64,000 nucleotides of DNA. Origin: Lunularia cruciata. Lineage: Eukaryota > Streptophyta > Marchantiopsida > Lunulariales > Lunulariaceae. The stretch is taken from assembly GCA_948567375.1 (NCBI GenBank), contig OX419759.1:44110593-44174592 (forward strand). Reading direction: 5' to 3'. Both the position numbers and the translations under genes were made by a program. The notes under the pieces are model-generated. The model was not told the origin of the DNA. It worked only from the letters and a program-made list of their open reading frames with translations, and searched no databases. Numbering within the stretch: position 1 is the stretch's first letter; each line of letters begins with the position of its first letter. This document shows, piece after piece, positions 48,356-59,269 of the stretch.

Positions 48356-48980
48356 TGTAGAGCTCAAGGAGAGGTTGACATCTGCTCCTATTTTGAGGAG
48401 ACCGATTAGAGGACAACCATTTCAGGTTCATACTGATTGGTGTATGTTGGGGTTTAGAGCAGTGCTCACCCAGAATCATGATGAGGGGAAGAAGTTTGTG
48501 GTGGCCTATGCTAGTCACTCTAACAATTCAATAGAGGTGAAGTATAGTTCATATTAGGGAGAGTGCTTGGCAACAGTTTGGGTTGTAGCACATTTCCGAT
48601 GTTACCTATTTGGTAACCCCTTCACTCTCATCATTGATCATCAGCCACTGAAGTGGTTGATGGAGTCTGACAAGCTTTCAGGGAAGCTTGCACGATGGGC
48701 TCTGATTTTACAAGAGTATGATTTCATGGTTGTTCATAGACCTAGAGTGGTGAACCGTGATGCAGATGGGTTGAGTAGAAACCCATGTCCCAACCAACAG
48801 GATCAGACCAGAGCACATTGGCATGGTGAGATAGATGAGGAGATGGTGCCAAGTAGGCATGCATCTACTTTTCTATGTTTATTTTTTGAGGCTTTGGTGG
48901 TATCTCTCTCAACACATACAAGAGGAGTTATTGAGGTCATAGATCCAGAGAGTGAAGATATTGGTATAGTTCAGTGAGAT
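48356..48980 (+). pseudogene. Element G RNase H
   Basis: Follows RT in frame after stop codons replacing single residues. Catalytic Asp in VHTDWCMLGFRAVL near 48430, Glu in YSSY-stop-GECLATVW near 48560 and Asp in IDHQPLKWL near 48640. The tail phrase RDADGLSRNP closes the domain near 48780. 48800-48980 is a linker to integrase. It degrades the RNA strand during reverse transcription. Confidence 0.82.
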
Positions 48981-50269
48981 ATTCATGATGATGTCTTAGT
49001 GATGGACTATCTTTGCACTAGTGTTGTGGGTGGCACAATTGGGGCCGAGGAGAGAGACCATGTTCTTCAGTGAGGCCGACGGTTCAGATTGGAGGGTAGA
49101 CACCTTTTTTGTGTATGGGAGGATGGTAGAGTGCGAGTAGTACTACTTCCATCTTAGAGACCATAGTTGGTCTGTCATGCTCATGAGGAGCTAGGACAAT
49201 TTGGAGTAAACCGTACATATAGCTTACTCTAGAGTCACTATTGGTGGCACGGTATGCAGACCAAGGTATAGCAGTTTGTTGCCAAATGTGTGGTTTGTGA
49301 CCGAGTTAGAGCATCATTCAATGCTCTTACACCACAGTTACACCCATTACCTATCATGGGATTGGGTTATCATTGGAGTTTGGACTTTGCTGGACCTTTA
49401 CCGCTGACTGTGAGACATCATCGGTATGTTTTGGTGATGGTGGAGCACTTCTCCAAGTGGATTGAGTTGGTGGCACTTCCTGACAAGTCTAGTGAATAAC
49501 AACTTACTCATTCCTGGATTGAGTTCTTGGGGCACTAGCTGAGGTTTTGAATGATCAGGGTAAAAAGTTCTTGGGAGAGTTTCAGGTCTTATGTGACAAG
49601 GCTTTGATTGATCACCGTACTACCTTCCGAGATCACTCTGAGGCAGATGGCTTAGCAAAGAGAGTGGTTTAGACAGTGAAGAGAGGATTGCAAAATTATG
49701 GTTTGTAGAGAGGCCACTTGGGAGATTGGGATCTCCAGTTACCTTGGTTGGCCATGGGCTATTGGTTCAGCTGGCAAGCCTCCTTAGCATCCTTCCCCCC
49801 GTACTTTCTACTCTATGGACAAGATCCAGATATACCTGTAGCCATTTGTCAAGATGCTATTGTACTTTAAGACTTGGATGACCCCGATGTATGGATGAGC
49901 ACATGTTCTTAGCGGGCAGAGATCTTTCGGAGAGTGATGCCAATGGCCTTTGAGAACTTGGTGATTGCTCAACATAGAGATACTTTACGCTATGCTACCA
50001 TTCAAGGAGGAGGTTATAGACCCTCGATCTGTCAATTTCATCCAAGAGACTATGTATATCTACAACAGACAACACCAACAACACTTGATGTTTTGACAAG
50101 CCGCACTATCTTGGGAGTGCATGAGGTTTTGCCATCTAGAGTCCTTGTGTTAGAAGGACGTGATGGTGTTTTTTGGGAGGATCATGTTTGCAATTGTGCG
50201 CCATGCCACCTCCCAAACATTGATGGTACTATAGACCCAAGTTTGGCACTTGTACATACAGGCTTGAGG
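48981..50269 (+). pseudogene. Element G integrase
   Basis: The zinc-binding N-terminus reads CHAHEELGQFG (49168-49200) and KCVVCD near 49285-49300. First catalytic Asp in SLDFAGP (codon 49383-49385). The second, in NDQGK, is at 49553-49555. The third catalytic residue, Glu in the family, is Lys (AAG, 49658-49660, in ADGLAKRVVQ), a G-to-A change that would abolish integration. The long C-terminal part is open from 49934: MAFENLVIAQHRDTLRYATI, then a barrel-like region with FHPRDYVYLQQ, EVLPSRVLVLEG and NCAPCHLPNIDG. It ends directly in a PHD finger, not a chromodomain. Confidence 0.88.
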
Positions 50270-50410
50270 TGTATGTTATGTGGCTCTTCTGGTGGAGCTG
50301 CTACTATGTTAGTGTGTGATAGTTGTTTAAGAGGATGGCATATGGCATGTATGACTCCTCCCCTCACAATGGTTCCTCAGGGACAGTGGTTATGTCCTAG
50401 ATGTACTTGA
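50270..50410 (+). pseudogene. PHD finger at the integrase C-terminus of element G
   Basis: PHD fingers bind histone H3 tails. The eight zinc ligands are all present with exact C4HC3 spacing: Cx2C-x11-Cx2C-x4-H-x2-C-x14-Cx2C. Key phrases are MLVCDSCLRGWHMAC and QWLCPRC, including the Trp two residues before the seventh ligand. It is in frame with the integrase tail from 49934 and ends at a stop at 50408-50410, so the domain itself is undamaged. It occupies the position of the chromodomain in elements A and F. The Asp after the third Cys suits contact with the H3 N-terminus; the preferred methylation state cannot be told by eye. Confidence 0.93.
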
Positions 50411-50568
50411 ACTATAGGTAGTTCATTCTTTATATGGTATAGATTGCAGATAGGCAACTAACGATAGGGCTCCATAGCACTCGACATCCTGATCTTTGCC
50501 CATTAGAGGGTATACCATATACTTAGAGTAGATGGCTATCCGGAGTTAGAGGGACCTAACCACCAGCT

Positions 50569-50579
50569 AGGGGGGCGAT
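50569..50579 (+). other. Polypurine tract candidate of element G
   Basis: AGGGGGGCGAT-type tract about 160 bp after the PHD stop, directly before repeat r1. It is the expected site of plus-strand priming just inside a 3' LTR, yet the terminal-repeat segment m starts only at 50687. Confidence 0.5.
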
Positions 50580-50585
50580 TGTGTC

Positions 50586-51239
50586 ACTTTTGAGTCTATG
50601 TATGACTTATGTGTGAGTTGTGCTTCTATAGTGTATGATGTTGACAGCGATGTATGTTGTGCAGAAATGTATATACGCACAACAACTGTCATGCCATTTG
50701 TAGTGTTGCATCTAGATGCTCGGACACTGGAGTTGCAGTGATAGTAATTAGAGTTATTTCAGCAGTTTCTTAGAGACTACTTTCAAACGATCAGATTTTG
50801 TGTTTGGAGTACTGACTTCACGGTAAGGCCCACCGTCACTTTGCACCGTTGCACTGTCAAGTGTGCCATCAACGGGACCGTTAGAGATAAGATCTAGCTC
50901 AAGTCCAAGGGGTAAACTTTTGAAGTGCAGCTCCAGAGAGCTCACTTCTCTGATGTTGAGCCTTCGAGTTCCTGGTTATGGTGGATAGAGGCCGGTGAGC
51001 GTCACCTGGATTCTCTATGCTTGAGTGGGTGTGGTTTGATTGTAATCAATGCCTAGTTGTTGGCACTTTATAGAGTGATAGATCAAGTACTGATTTGAGT
51101 TGAGTTGAGTTGAGAGTGGTAAACAAGCTGATAATTATGGCATTTTGAGTCTATGTATGACTTATGTGTGAGTTGTGCTTCTATAGTGTATGATGTTGAT
51201 AGCAATGTATGTTGTGTAGCGATGTATATATGCACGACA
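50586..51239 (+). repeat. Element G 3' terminal repeats, order r1-m-r2
   Basis: r1 (50586-50684) and r2 (51141-51239) are 99-bp direct copies starting near TTTTGAGTCTATGTATGAC and ending GCAC(A/G)ACA. Between them lies segment m (50687-51126), the partner of 40698-41136. The span 50687-51239 has LTR-like ends TGTC...GACA and abuts the AGGA target duplication. r1 lacks a counterpart at the 5' end, and the 5' copy of m lacks the r part. Exact LTR limits are therefore unsettled. Confidence 0.75.
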
Positions 51240-51243
51240 AGGA

Positions 51244-51712
51244 AGATTACAAAGGCAAGAGTTGCCTATGTATATCATAAGGACCACATCTATTGGTGAG
51301 ATAGATAGATGTTTCATAGGTTTTATAAGAGAAGTCTAGAGTGCCAAACACAATGGACAAATTCTTGAGAAATTGAAAGATGTGGTCAATGAGTTCCAAG
51401 ATATCTTTTTGGATGAATTACCCATAGGTTTACTACCAAAAAGGAGAGTAGATCATAAAATTGAGATAAATTGTAGGAAGACTCCTCCTTGTAAGGCCCC
51501 ATATTGACTATCACCTCATGAATTGGAGGAGTGTAAGGCTCAAATTGAGGATATGTTGCAGAAAGAGTTTATCCAACCCAACATAACACCATATGGGGCT
51601 CTTGTATTGTTTGTGAAGAAGGATTGAACAATGTGCATATGCATTGACTACCAAGGACTGAATCAACAAATGGTGAGGAACAAATATACATCACCTTAGA
51701 TGGATGACTTAC
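51244..51712 (+). pseudogene. Element F pol: connection to the first part of RT
   Basis: Resumes the element F frame after element G: RLQRQELPMYI, then VVNEFQDIFLDELPIGLLP and CKAPY (51484 region), and FIQPNITPYGALVLFVKKD with CICIDYQGLNQQM near 51640-51680. A CGA/TGG-to-TGA and a CGA-to-TAG interrupt it. It stops at the inverted LTR inserted at 51713. Confidence 0.8.
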
Positions 51713-52445
51713 TGTAATACTCTGAGGACAAGAGAAGAGAGAAAACACAGACTTCACACTCAAAAATTTGATGCCCCAAAGGAGCACCTTCTCTTTATTA
51801 TATAGACAAAGAGGATCTCCTCCAAGGAAGCTCCACCATAGGATTAGGCACACAGATATGTGACATGTCAGCAAGCTCCACCCTTGGCTTACTTACTTGG
51901 ATGGGTGACATGTCGGTCTAGGTCCTATCTAGCTTGTCAAACAAGCTTTGACCAGAGGGAATCTTTTATGGAATCTTCTTGTAGGAGCCTCAGAATCACG
52001 TAAGGTACCGTTGGAAAGCTCTCGACAAGAAAAACCAGGGGGAAGGGAAGGCCAGCCTTCCCTCTATTGGGAGGGGGACTTCACACATTTTTGAGGCCTA
52101 ATTCATCCATTTAGGCCTCCAAAATTGCCTTCAAAGATCAGACATATTTTGATTCCTACTCTATTAGTAGAAGTACCCTTTTGGTGATACCTCTTTCTGA
52201 TCTGTTTAGTCCATCATGTGTACCATCCTTCCAAATGTTACCAAACCAATTCTCACCTTTAAATCATATGTCTAGCTATTGGTTCTAAGGTTCTCAAGTC
52301 CATTTTGGTTTTTGCCTTATTAGTAGAAGTACTCTTTTGGTGATACTTCTATCTAATCTATTTTGACCATCATGTATAACATCATTCTAGATGTTACCAA
52401 ACCAAATTTCACATCTAGATCATATGGCTAGCTCTTGGTATTACA
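51713..52445 (-). repeat. Solo family-D LTR inserted in RT of element F
   Basis: 733 bp, minus orientation (forward view starts TGTAATACTCTGAGG, ends TGGTATTACA). Same family as F's own 3' LTR but longer, because the 54926 copy lacks part of the left half. It contains an internal duplication of about 180 bp (GTAGAAGTAC(C/T)C(T/-)TTTGGTGATAC near 52167 and 52325). RT coding resumes directly after it with [15 protein letters not shown]. Flanking bases are only partly alike, so the target duplication has decayed. Confidence 0.88.
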
Positions 52446-54870
52446 CTCTTGATCAACTCAATGGGGCAAGACACTTCACCAAACTTGATTTGTGGAGCGG
52501 TTACAACCAAATCAAGATTGCGGAAGAAGACATACACAAACAGCCTTTCAAACAAGGTATGGTCACTTTGAGTACTTGGTGATGTTGTTTGGCCTCACTA
52601 GCCACTTTCATGAGTTTGATGAATGATATATTTTATTCATACTTGGATAAATCTATTATCATTTTTCTTGATGATAACTTTGTCTACTTAGGATGTTGAC
52701 AGAGCACAAGCAACATCTAGAGAAGTCCTCCAAATTCTACATAAAATCAATTATATGCCAAAATCTCAAAGTGCGGTTTGGCAAATTTGAAGTAGACTAC
52801 TTAGGGCATAAAGGTAGTGAAAAATGTATCCCAAGTGTTAACAAATAAAATAGAGGTCATTCAAAAATAGATGCTCTATAAGAGCAACTCAACTCAAGAG
52901 TTTCTTGGGATTGATGGGGTTTTATTGCTGATTTCTCAAGGATTTCTCCAAGATTGCACAACCTCTGACAACACTATTGTGCAAGGGGAAGGGGTGGATA
53001 TGGAGAACCACACAAGAATTGGCCTTTTAGGGGTTGAAAGATGCATTATTACATGCACCAATCTTGAAATGGTATGACCCAAAACATCCAATCAAGATAG
53101 CTATAGATGCATTAGGTGTAGCAATAAGAGCAGTCGTACAACACGAATGGTAGGATGGATGGTACTCAATTGTGTATTTCTCTTGTAAGTTTCTACTGGA
53201 AAAATGCAACTATCACACCACCAAATGAGAGGAGCTGGAAATTGTCCTTGCAACCAAGCACTGGAAGCACTATCTAGGTGAGAAGGCATTTGTGGTACAG
53301 ACGGACTACAAACCTCTAGTCTACCTTGAGACACAAAAATATCCTTCTCATTGACAAATTTGGTGGGCAGAGTGGAGACAACAATTTAACATGACAATCA
53401 AATATGTGGAAGGAAAAAAGCAACTTGCAGATGCATTCACCCAAATGCCGATGGCAAAAAAATTAGTGGTGGAAATCAAGATGAACCTTGAATTTTGGCC
53501 CAAGATTCTTATTGCTAAAAAATTGATCCATAGATTGTAGGTGCTCAATCATCCAAACGTATCACCAACACCCAAGTACTCACCTTCTGTGATGGTAGGT
53601 TGTGGATCCTAGATGATATGGATCCAAGAACCACCATCATAGCAGAATGTCATGATTCTGCCATTGCAGGTCACGTTGGAATGAACAAGACTTTGGATGC
53701 AATCAAATGCCATTACTATTGGCCCAAGATGAGCAATAATGTGATAGAATATGTTCATAGTTTCCTACTTTGTCAAAAAAATAAGGCTTCTAATAAAGCT
53801 CCTATAGGACTTCTCCAACCTCTCTCCACTCCTACACAACGTTAGGAACAAGTAAGCATGGATCTGGTTTGTGAATTGCCCAAGACCACCTTTGGGTTTG
53901 ATTCCATTGTAGTCTTTATCAATCGACTTTGCAAAAATGATTCATGTACGTCCTACCACCAAGGATGTGACTGCCCCGCAACTAGCTCAATTATATTTAG
54001 ATGTAGTTTTCTCCTATCATGGCTTGTCTCGAGTGCTCATCACATATAGAGGCACTCAATCACTAGTTTGTTTTAGAGAACACTCCTTGGGTTCTTCAAA
54101 ACTAAATTGGCTATGTCCATAGTTTACCATCAACAAACCGATGGACAAATAAAGAAGGCAAATTTCACTCTTGAGGACATGCTTTGGAGCTTTACTTTGG
54201 ATGAGCAAGAGAGTTGGGGAATTTGCTTACAACAATTCATTGAATGCCTCCACACAAGTCACACCATTCTTCCTCATGTATGGAGAGCATCCTTTCACAC
54301 CTTCAAGCTTGATGAAGGTCCATCTGGTGGCTACCAAGGTTGACATTATCAACACTTTTGTTTCTAGAATCCAAAAGGGGGTGGAGCACGCCAAGCGCAG
54401 GTTGCAAATCACCCAAAATTGGTAGAAGCAATATGCAAATGCACACTGCTAATACACAAAGTTCAATGTGGGAGATCAAGCCTGGCTGTCAACTACCAAC
54501 CTCAAGTTAGTTGGTCCTCAAAAGCTCAGATTTCATTTTATTGGACCTTTCTCCATCCTTTGTCACATATTTGTTGTGGCCTATCACCTCAAGCTACCGC
54601 CACATATGAAGATCCATCCCGGTGTTTCATGTTTCCTTATTACACTAATATGCTCCCCGGATGCCCCACTTCTCTTCCATCCAAGAAATTTGACCTTGTT
54701 TGACCTTAGTTGATGAGGTAGAGGAGTATGAGGTCAAACGCATTCTCCATAAATACATCCATGGTACTTGCCATCCACATGTAGAATATCTGGTCCATTT
54801 GGAAAGAGTACCCATTGTACAAGGCAACATGAGAGCCAACATCCAACTTGACCAGCACACCAGTTAACAT
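52446..54870 (+). pseudogene. Element F RT, RNase H, integrase and chromodomain
   Basis: RT continues with [19 protein letters not shown] and the catalytic IIFLDDN near 52656-52676. RNase H runs 53080-53440 (AIDALGVAI, YFSCKFL, TDYKPLVYL). Integrase has HDSAIAGHVGMNKTLDAIKC from 53652, the first Asp in SMDLVCELP (53860) and a mutated second Asp region (TYRGTQ near 54040). YHQQTDGQ near 54125 is the third region; the Glu expected there is Lys (GQIKKANF). LNASTQVTPFFLMYGEHP and GDQAWLSTTNL follow. The chromodomain-like end EEYEVKRILHKY ... HVEYLVHLERVP lies at 54716-54815. Many stops and shifts. Confidence 0.85.
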
Positions 54871-54925
54871 TGGTGCGGTGGTTAATAGCTTTGCAATGAG
54901 GACGTTGCATCTTAAGGGGGATGTT

Positions 54926-55501
54926 TGTAATACAAGTAGCTAGACATATTAGCTAGAGTTGAAAATTGACTTGGTGTCTAGAAGGATTTTGTGTACAATG
55001 GGCTAGGTAGATCAGACAGAGGTGTCACTAAAAGAGTCCTTCTACTAATAGAGCAAAAGCCAAAAATAGCCTAAAAACTTTGGAGCCAATTTTGAAGGCC
55101 TAATTGGATGAATTAGGCCTAAAATGGACAGATTTGAATCCCTTAGGGATAATAAGGCTTTTTTTCTCCTCCTATGATTCATCTCATCAAGAACTTTCCA
55201 ATAGCACCTCACCCATGCAATTTTGAGCTCCCTACAAGAAGATTCCCTAAAGATTCTGTTTGACCAACTAGATATGATAAGGATTGACATGTCACCCATC
55301 TAAACAACTAATCCAAGGATGGAGCTTGCTGACAGGTCACCAATCCATGTATCTGATCCAAGGGTGGAACTTCCTTTGAGGAGATCCTGCCATATAATAA
55401 AGAGAAGGTGCTCCTTTGGGGCATCGGAAGATTGAGTGTGAAACTTGTGTTTTCTCTCTTGTATCTCTCTTGGAGAGTTCTCTTGTCCTTGGAGTATTAC
55501 A
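54926..55501 (+). repeat. 3' LTR of element F (family D, 576 bp)
   Basis: Follows a TTAAGGGGGATG polypurine tract (54911-54923), starts TGTAATAC and ends GGAGTATTACA. TATATAATAAAG (TATA region) lies near 55391. Its last 73 bases match the fragment at 38478-38550, which identifies it as F's own LTR. Three further copies are seen in the window (29150, 51713 inverted, 57460). Confidence 0.9.
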
Positions 55502-57459
55502 TGGTAGAACACTTCATTGCATCTTGTTAGTAGCAAATTCTCTTAGTACAAAACAAGGAATCATGAATGCCAAGGCTAGGGGTGCCTTTGGAGCAACTTT
55601 CTACACTACAAACACATGGTCATCCTCTTCTATATATTATTCTTGTTGCTTCCATGCATGAGTCCATTCCACTTGATGTAATAAGGAAGAAGGGTGATTA
55701 CTTATGCAATTTGTGTTAGCATGTCTTATCTTATCGTAAGTCATACACCAAATGTTGGGTAGGGTGTACAAAGGAGGTTTGTGCAGTTCCTTCAATCTGA
55801 CTAGTTGTACTTTGGAGTTAGAAAACTCCTTGATAAGTTCTTCTAACTTTTTCCCCAATTTTGTGAAGGCTTTATGGTTGGTCATTATTGCATGTTGATG
55901 GCTTCCCTATTGTTCCTTCTGTTTCTCTTTCTTGTCTTTAGGTAATGAGGATTTTGATGAGGAGGCTACACTGGATGATTATGAGGATGATCATGATCTT
56001 TGTTTTGCTCCCTTCTTGGATTTTCTCACTACATTACCACAATTAGACCTTCTTGAGGGATTTAGGCAAGCTGATTTATACAATTCTGTTGATTCATCTC
56101 CTTTTTTAGCATATCATGTCCTCATTCCTTGGCAAAGGTAAAAAAATTTGTGTGTAATCCTCCCAAAAACCAAGCCATTGCTTGAGCATTTGAGTAGTCT
56201 AGATTGGGACCTCATCTTGGTACTCTACTCAAAAGACTAGAACTTCTCTGTATATACTCTTGACTTTTTGTATCTTGTACACTCCAAACTGTTGAGCATC
56301 AAAGAAAACATTTGCTTTGTAGTCTAGCTCACTAAAATGCTTCAAAAATTGGCCATGAATCATTGGACAATCTACATCATTCATTGGATCTTGGCTCACA
56401 TGCATGTCCTATTTTTGGGCTTTCTTTCTTCTTGGAAATATCTATAGATGATCAACATCTACATCTTCTATATTGGTGACCAAAATAGCTTGAAATTCCC
56501 TCAAGAAAGTTTCTAGATCATCCTTCTCATCCTTGCTTTTGAACTTTTGGTACTTTTGTGTTTGTTGTGTCAAGTGAGCATGATTTTCCATGTACAAAGG
56601 AAGGAAGGTAAGATCAAGAATTTCCTTCTTTAGAGAATGAATAAATGGATCATAGGCAAGCACACAACTCAAAGACTATTTGGACTCTTTGCAGCAAGCC
56701 CAACAAAGAGGTCAATGGGGTCTTATGGAGAGGATCCCTCTCCAACTTCCTAGATGGGGAGGAACTTGTGTAGAAGTCTTAGAAATCTCTACCTCATTGA
56801 GATTTTGTCAAGTATCTTCTTCCACCATGAACTGCTGGCTAGTAGTACTGGTTGGTGAGGTGGTGGTTAGCAAAGAAGATGTTAGTAGTAGATGGTGTTA
56901 AATGTTCTTAAACCCACCTTCCTTGTTATTCAAAGACAAATGCCAAAATGCTAGTTCAATATCACTCATTCTATTTTTCTCCAAGATGACCAACTCCTTG
57001 AGCTTTTTGTCTAATGTGGAATGTCCTTTGACTTCTTTCTTCTAATTTCTCAAGATAATTCTCTGCTCACAAAGGGTTTGAATATCTCTTGATACTCAAT
57101 CCATCAACAAAATTCATTGTATTATGCTATTGCACTTCTAGCCACTCCAAGAAATGTGGTTCCAATAGTAGTACCAAAAATGTAACAATTGAGTGTTGTT
57201 CAAATATGTAATAAATTGGTAAGGACTGGTTGATCCCACAAGGATATAAGTTGGATATGGCTAAAAGTGAGATGAAGTATTACAATGATGACTATTTACT
57301 ATTTGTTATTTAACCTCTTGAGCAGAATCATGTATTGTCACCACAGCTAGCATATTATGAGAATAATCAAAAGAAATCACTTTCTCTACAAGTCTGCTCC
57401 AAATTATCCCTAAATGTGATGGCTCATTTGTAATGAAGTTCAATTTGCCTTGGACTTAC

Positions 57460-58214
57460 CGGAATACCAAGAGCTAGCCATATGATCTAGATGTGAACTT
57501 TGGTTTGGTAACATCTATAAGGATGTTATACATGATGGTCAAAATAGATCAGATAGAAGTATCACCAAAAGAGTACTTCTACTAATAGGGCAAAAATCAA
57601 AATAGACTTGAAAACCTTAGAACAAATAGCTAGACATATGATTTAAAGGTGAGAATTGGTTTGGTAACATCCGGATGGATATTACACATGATGGACTAAA
57701 CAGATCAGAAAGAGGTATCACCAAAAGGGGACTTTTACTAATAGAGTAGGAATTGAAATATGCCTGAAATCTTTGAAGGCAATTTTGGAGGCCTAAACGG
57801 ATGAATTAGGCCTTGAAAATGTGCAAATACCCTCCCTCGCCCCCCACCCACACCCCCAATATAGGTAAGGTTGGACTTCCATCCCTCTTGCTTTCTCTCA
57901 TTGATGGCTTTCCAATGGTACCTCACCCACGTGATTTTGAGATTCCTACATGAAGATTCCCTAAAAGATTCCCTTTGGTCAAAGCTTATTTGACCAACCA
58001 GATAGGACCAGGACCGACATGTCACCCATCCAAGTAAGTAATCCAAGGGTGGAGCTTGCTGAAATGTCACCTATCTGTGTGTCTAATCCTATGGTGGAGC
58101 TTCCTTGGAGATCCTCTTTGTCTATATAATAAAGAGAAGGTGCTCCTTTGGGGCATTGGATGATTGAGTGTGAAATCTGTGTTTTCTCTCTTCTCTTGTC
58201 CTCAGAGTATTACA
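57460..58214 (+). repeat. Solo family-D LTR in remnant H
   Basis: About 755 bp. Starts near CGGAATACCAAGAGCTAGCC (the expected TG is mutated) and ends CAGAGTATTACA. Flanks CTTAC (57455-57459) and CTTAT (58215-58219) match 4 of 5. The copy carries the long left half with an internal duplication (TTTGGTAACATC near 57503 and 57660), like the inverted copy at 51713. TATATAATAAAG lies near 58124. Confidence 0.82.
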
Positions 58215-59269
58215 CTTATCTTCCTTGGTAGAACTTGTTTGAAATTTGGTATCATTGAGATGGTTGTGTATACTGAGGTCCTTGTTTGAATCACAAAGTT
58301 CATGGTCATACAAGGTCAACACTAGAACAAAGTCCTACAAACAATATCCTAGAATATGCATACAAAGAAGGAGTAGAGTTCCTTGAGGGTTCAATCGCCT
58401 CAATTACTACAACTTTGAAGTAGGTTACACAATTCTCAAGAGGTGCAATGTCATCTGAGTCTTGGATAGATCATGCAACTTAATCTTTCAATCTTGCAAT
58501 AGTTAATGATACTAATGTCTTTTGGTAGTTTATCAATGTACCATCCTTAGTGTTTGAGAGCCACTAGAGATGCATACTCTAGTCAAACACAAATGATTAC
58601 TCACTCAAGTATCTTTGCTCCTCCTTCAAGATTCCTCATTTCTACTCAATTAAGCATGTAGTACTTCATACAAGGCACCAAAACATATGCATACACCAAC
58701 TCAATTTCCATGATGGTATAAACTTCAATTATTGCAAAAGGAAGATGCACCAAATGAACCTTGTGGACATTGGGCCAAAGCCTTTTATACATGTCCTACA
58801 TAGCAACCAAAGAGATCCAATTGCTGAAATATACTATAAATATCCTATTTACATATACTATGCTACTTGCTAATCCTAGCTTGATCACTTATCTTATCCT
58901 TATTGGGAGAAAAATTGCAACTTGGAATTTGGGAGAGCCATGAGAATCCAAATTCAGCTATGAGATGGAGCATAAATCATTCATCAATCTGCACAAAAAG
59001 AGCATGCATAGAAACTATGCCAAATTTCATGTGGTTTTGCCAATGTTTACCTCCATCCACAATTGTACAAGATTTTATTACTCTTGAATTGTCAATAAAA
59101 AATTATAATTTTTTTTTTGTGAAAGTCACTTCTAACAACAAACTCTATACCCTTGCATTTGAAGATCCTTATCTAGTTCTAGATTGTGTGGTGCAAATTG
59201 ATTCCATATCTAATCACTAGATTGTTTGGTACTAATTGATACACATCCCCTCACTCAGTTCCTCTAGTA

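Larger units (their letters stand above)
40698..51239 (+). mobile_element. Ty3/gypsy element G with DNA methyltransferase and PHD finger
   Basis: 10,542-bp insertion in element F, flanked by AGGA at 40694-40697 and 51240-51243. Inner order: terminal repeat, long leader, gag with two zinc knuckles, protease, cytosine-5 DNA methyltransferase, RT (YIDD intact), RNase H, integrase and PHD finger. I know of gypsy elements with captured methyltransferases in charophyte algae (de Mendoza and colleagues, 2018), but not of this layout. A solo LTR is nested in gag. Stops, frameshifts and active-site losses show the copy is inactive, although long open stretches remain. Confidence 0.9.
38478..55501 (+). 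mobile_element. Chromovirus F, interrupted by element G and by a family-D LTR
   Basis: Parts in order: truncated 5' LTR (38478-38550), primer-binding site, gag and protease (to 40697), [element G 40698-51239], RT start (51244-51712), [inverted family-D LTR 51713-52445], rest of RT, RNase H, integrase, chromodomain (to 54870) and 3' LTR (54926-55501). Reading resumes in the same frame across the G insertion when one AGGA copy is counted (GSKG then RLQRQELP), which shows it was one element. Without insertions it would be about 5.7 kb. Confidence 0.9.

Noticed and set aside
40698..51239. Element G as a DIRS or copia element
   Set aside because: Order RT-RNase H-integrase, YIDD with gypsy-type surrounding motifs and LTR-type ends fit Ty3/gypsy; no tyrosine recombinase is present.
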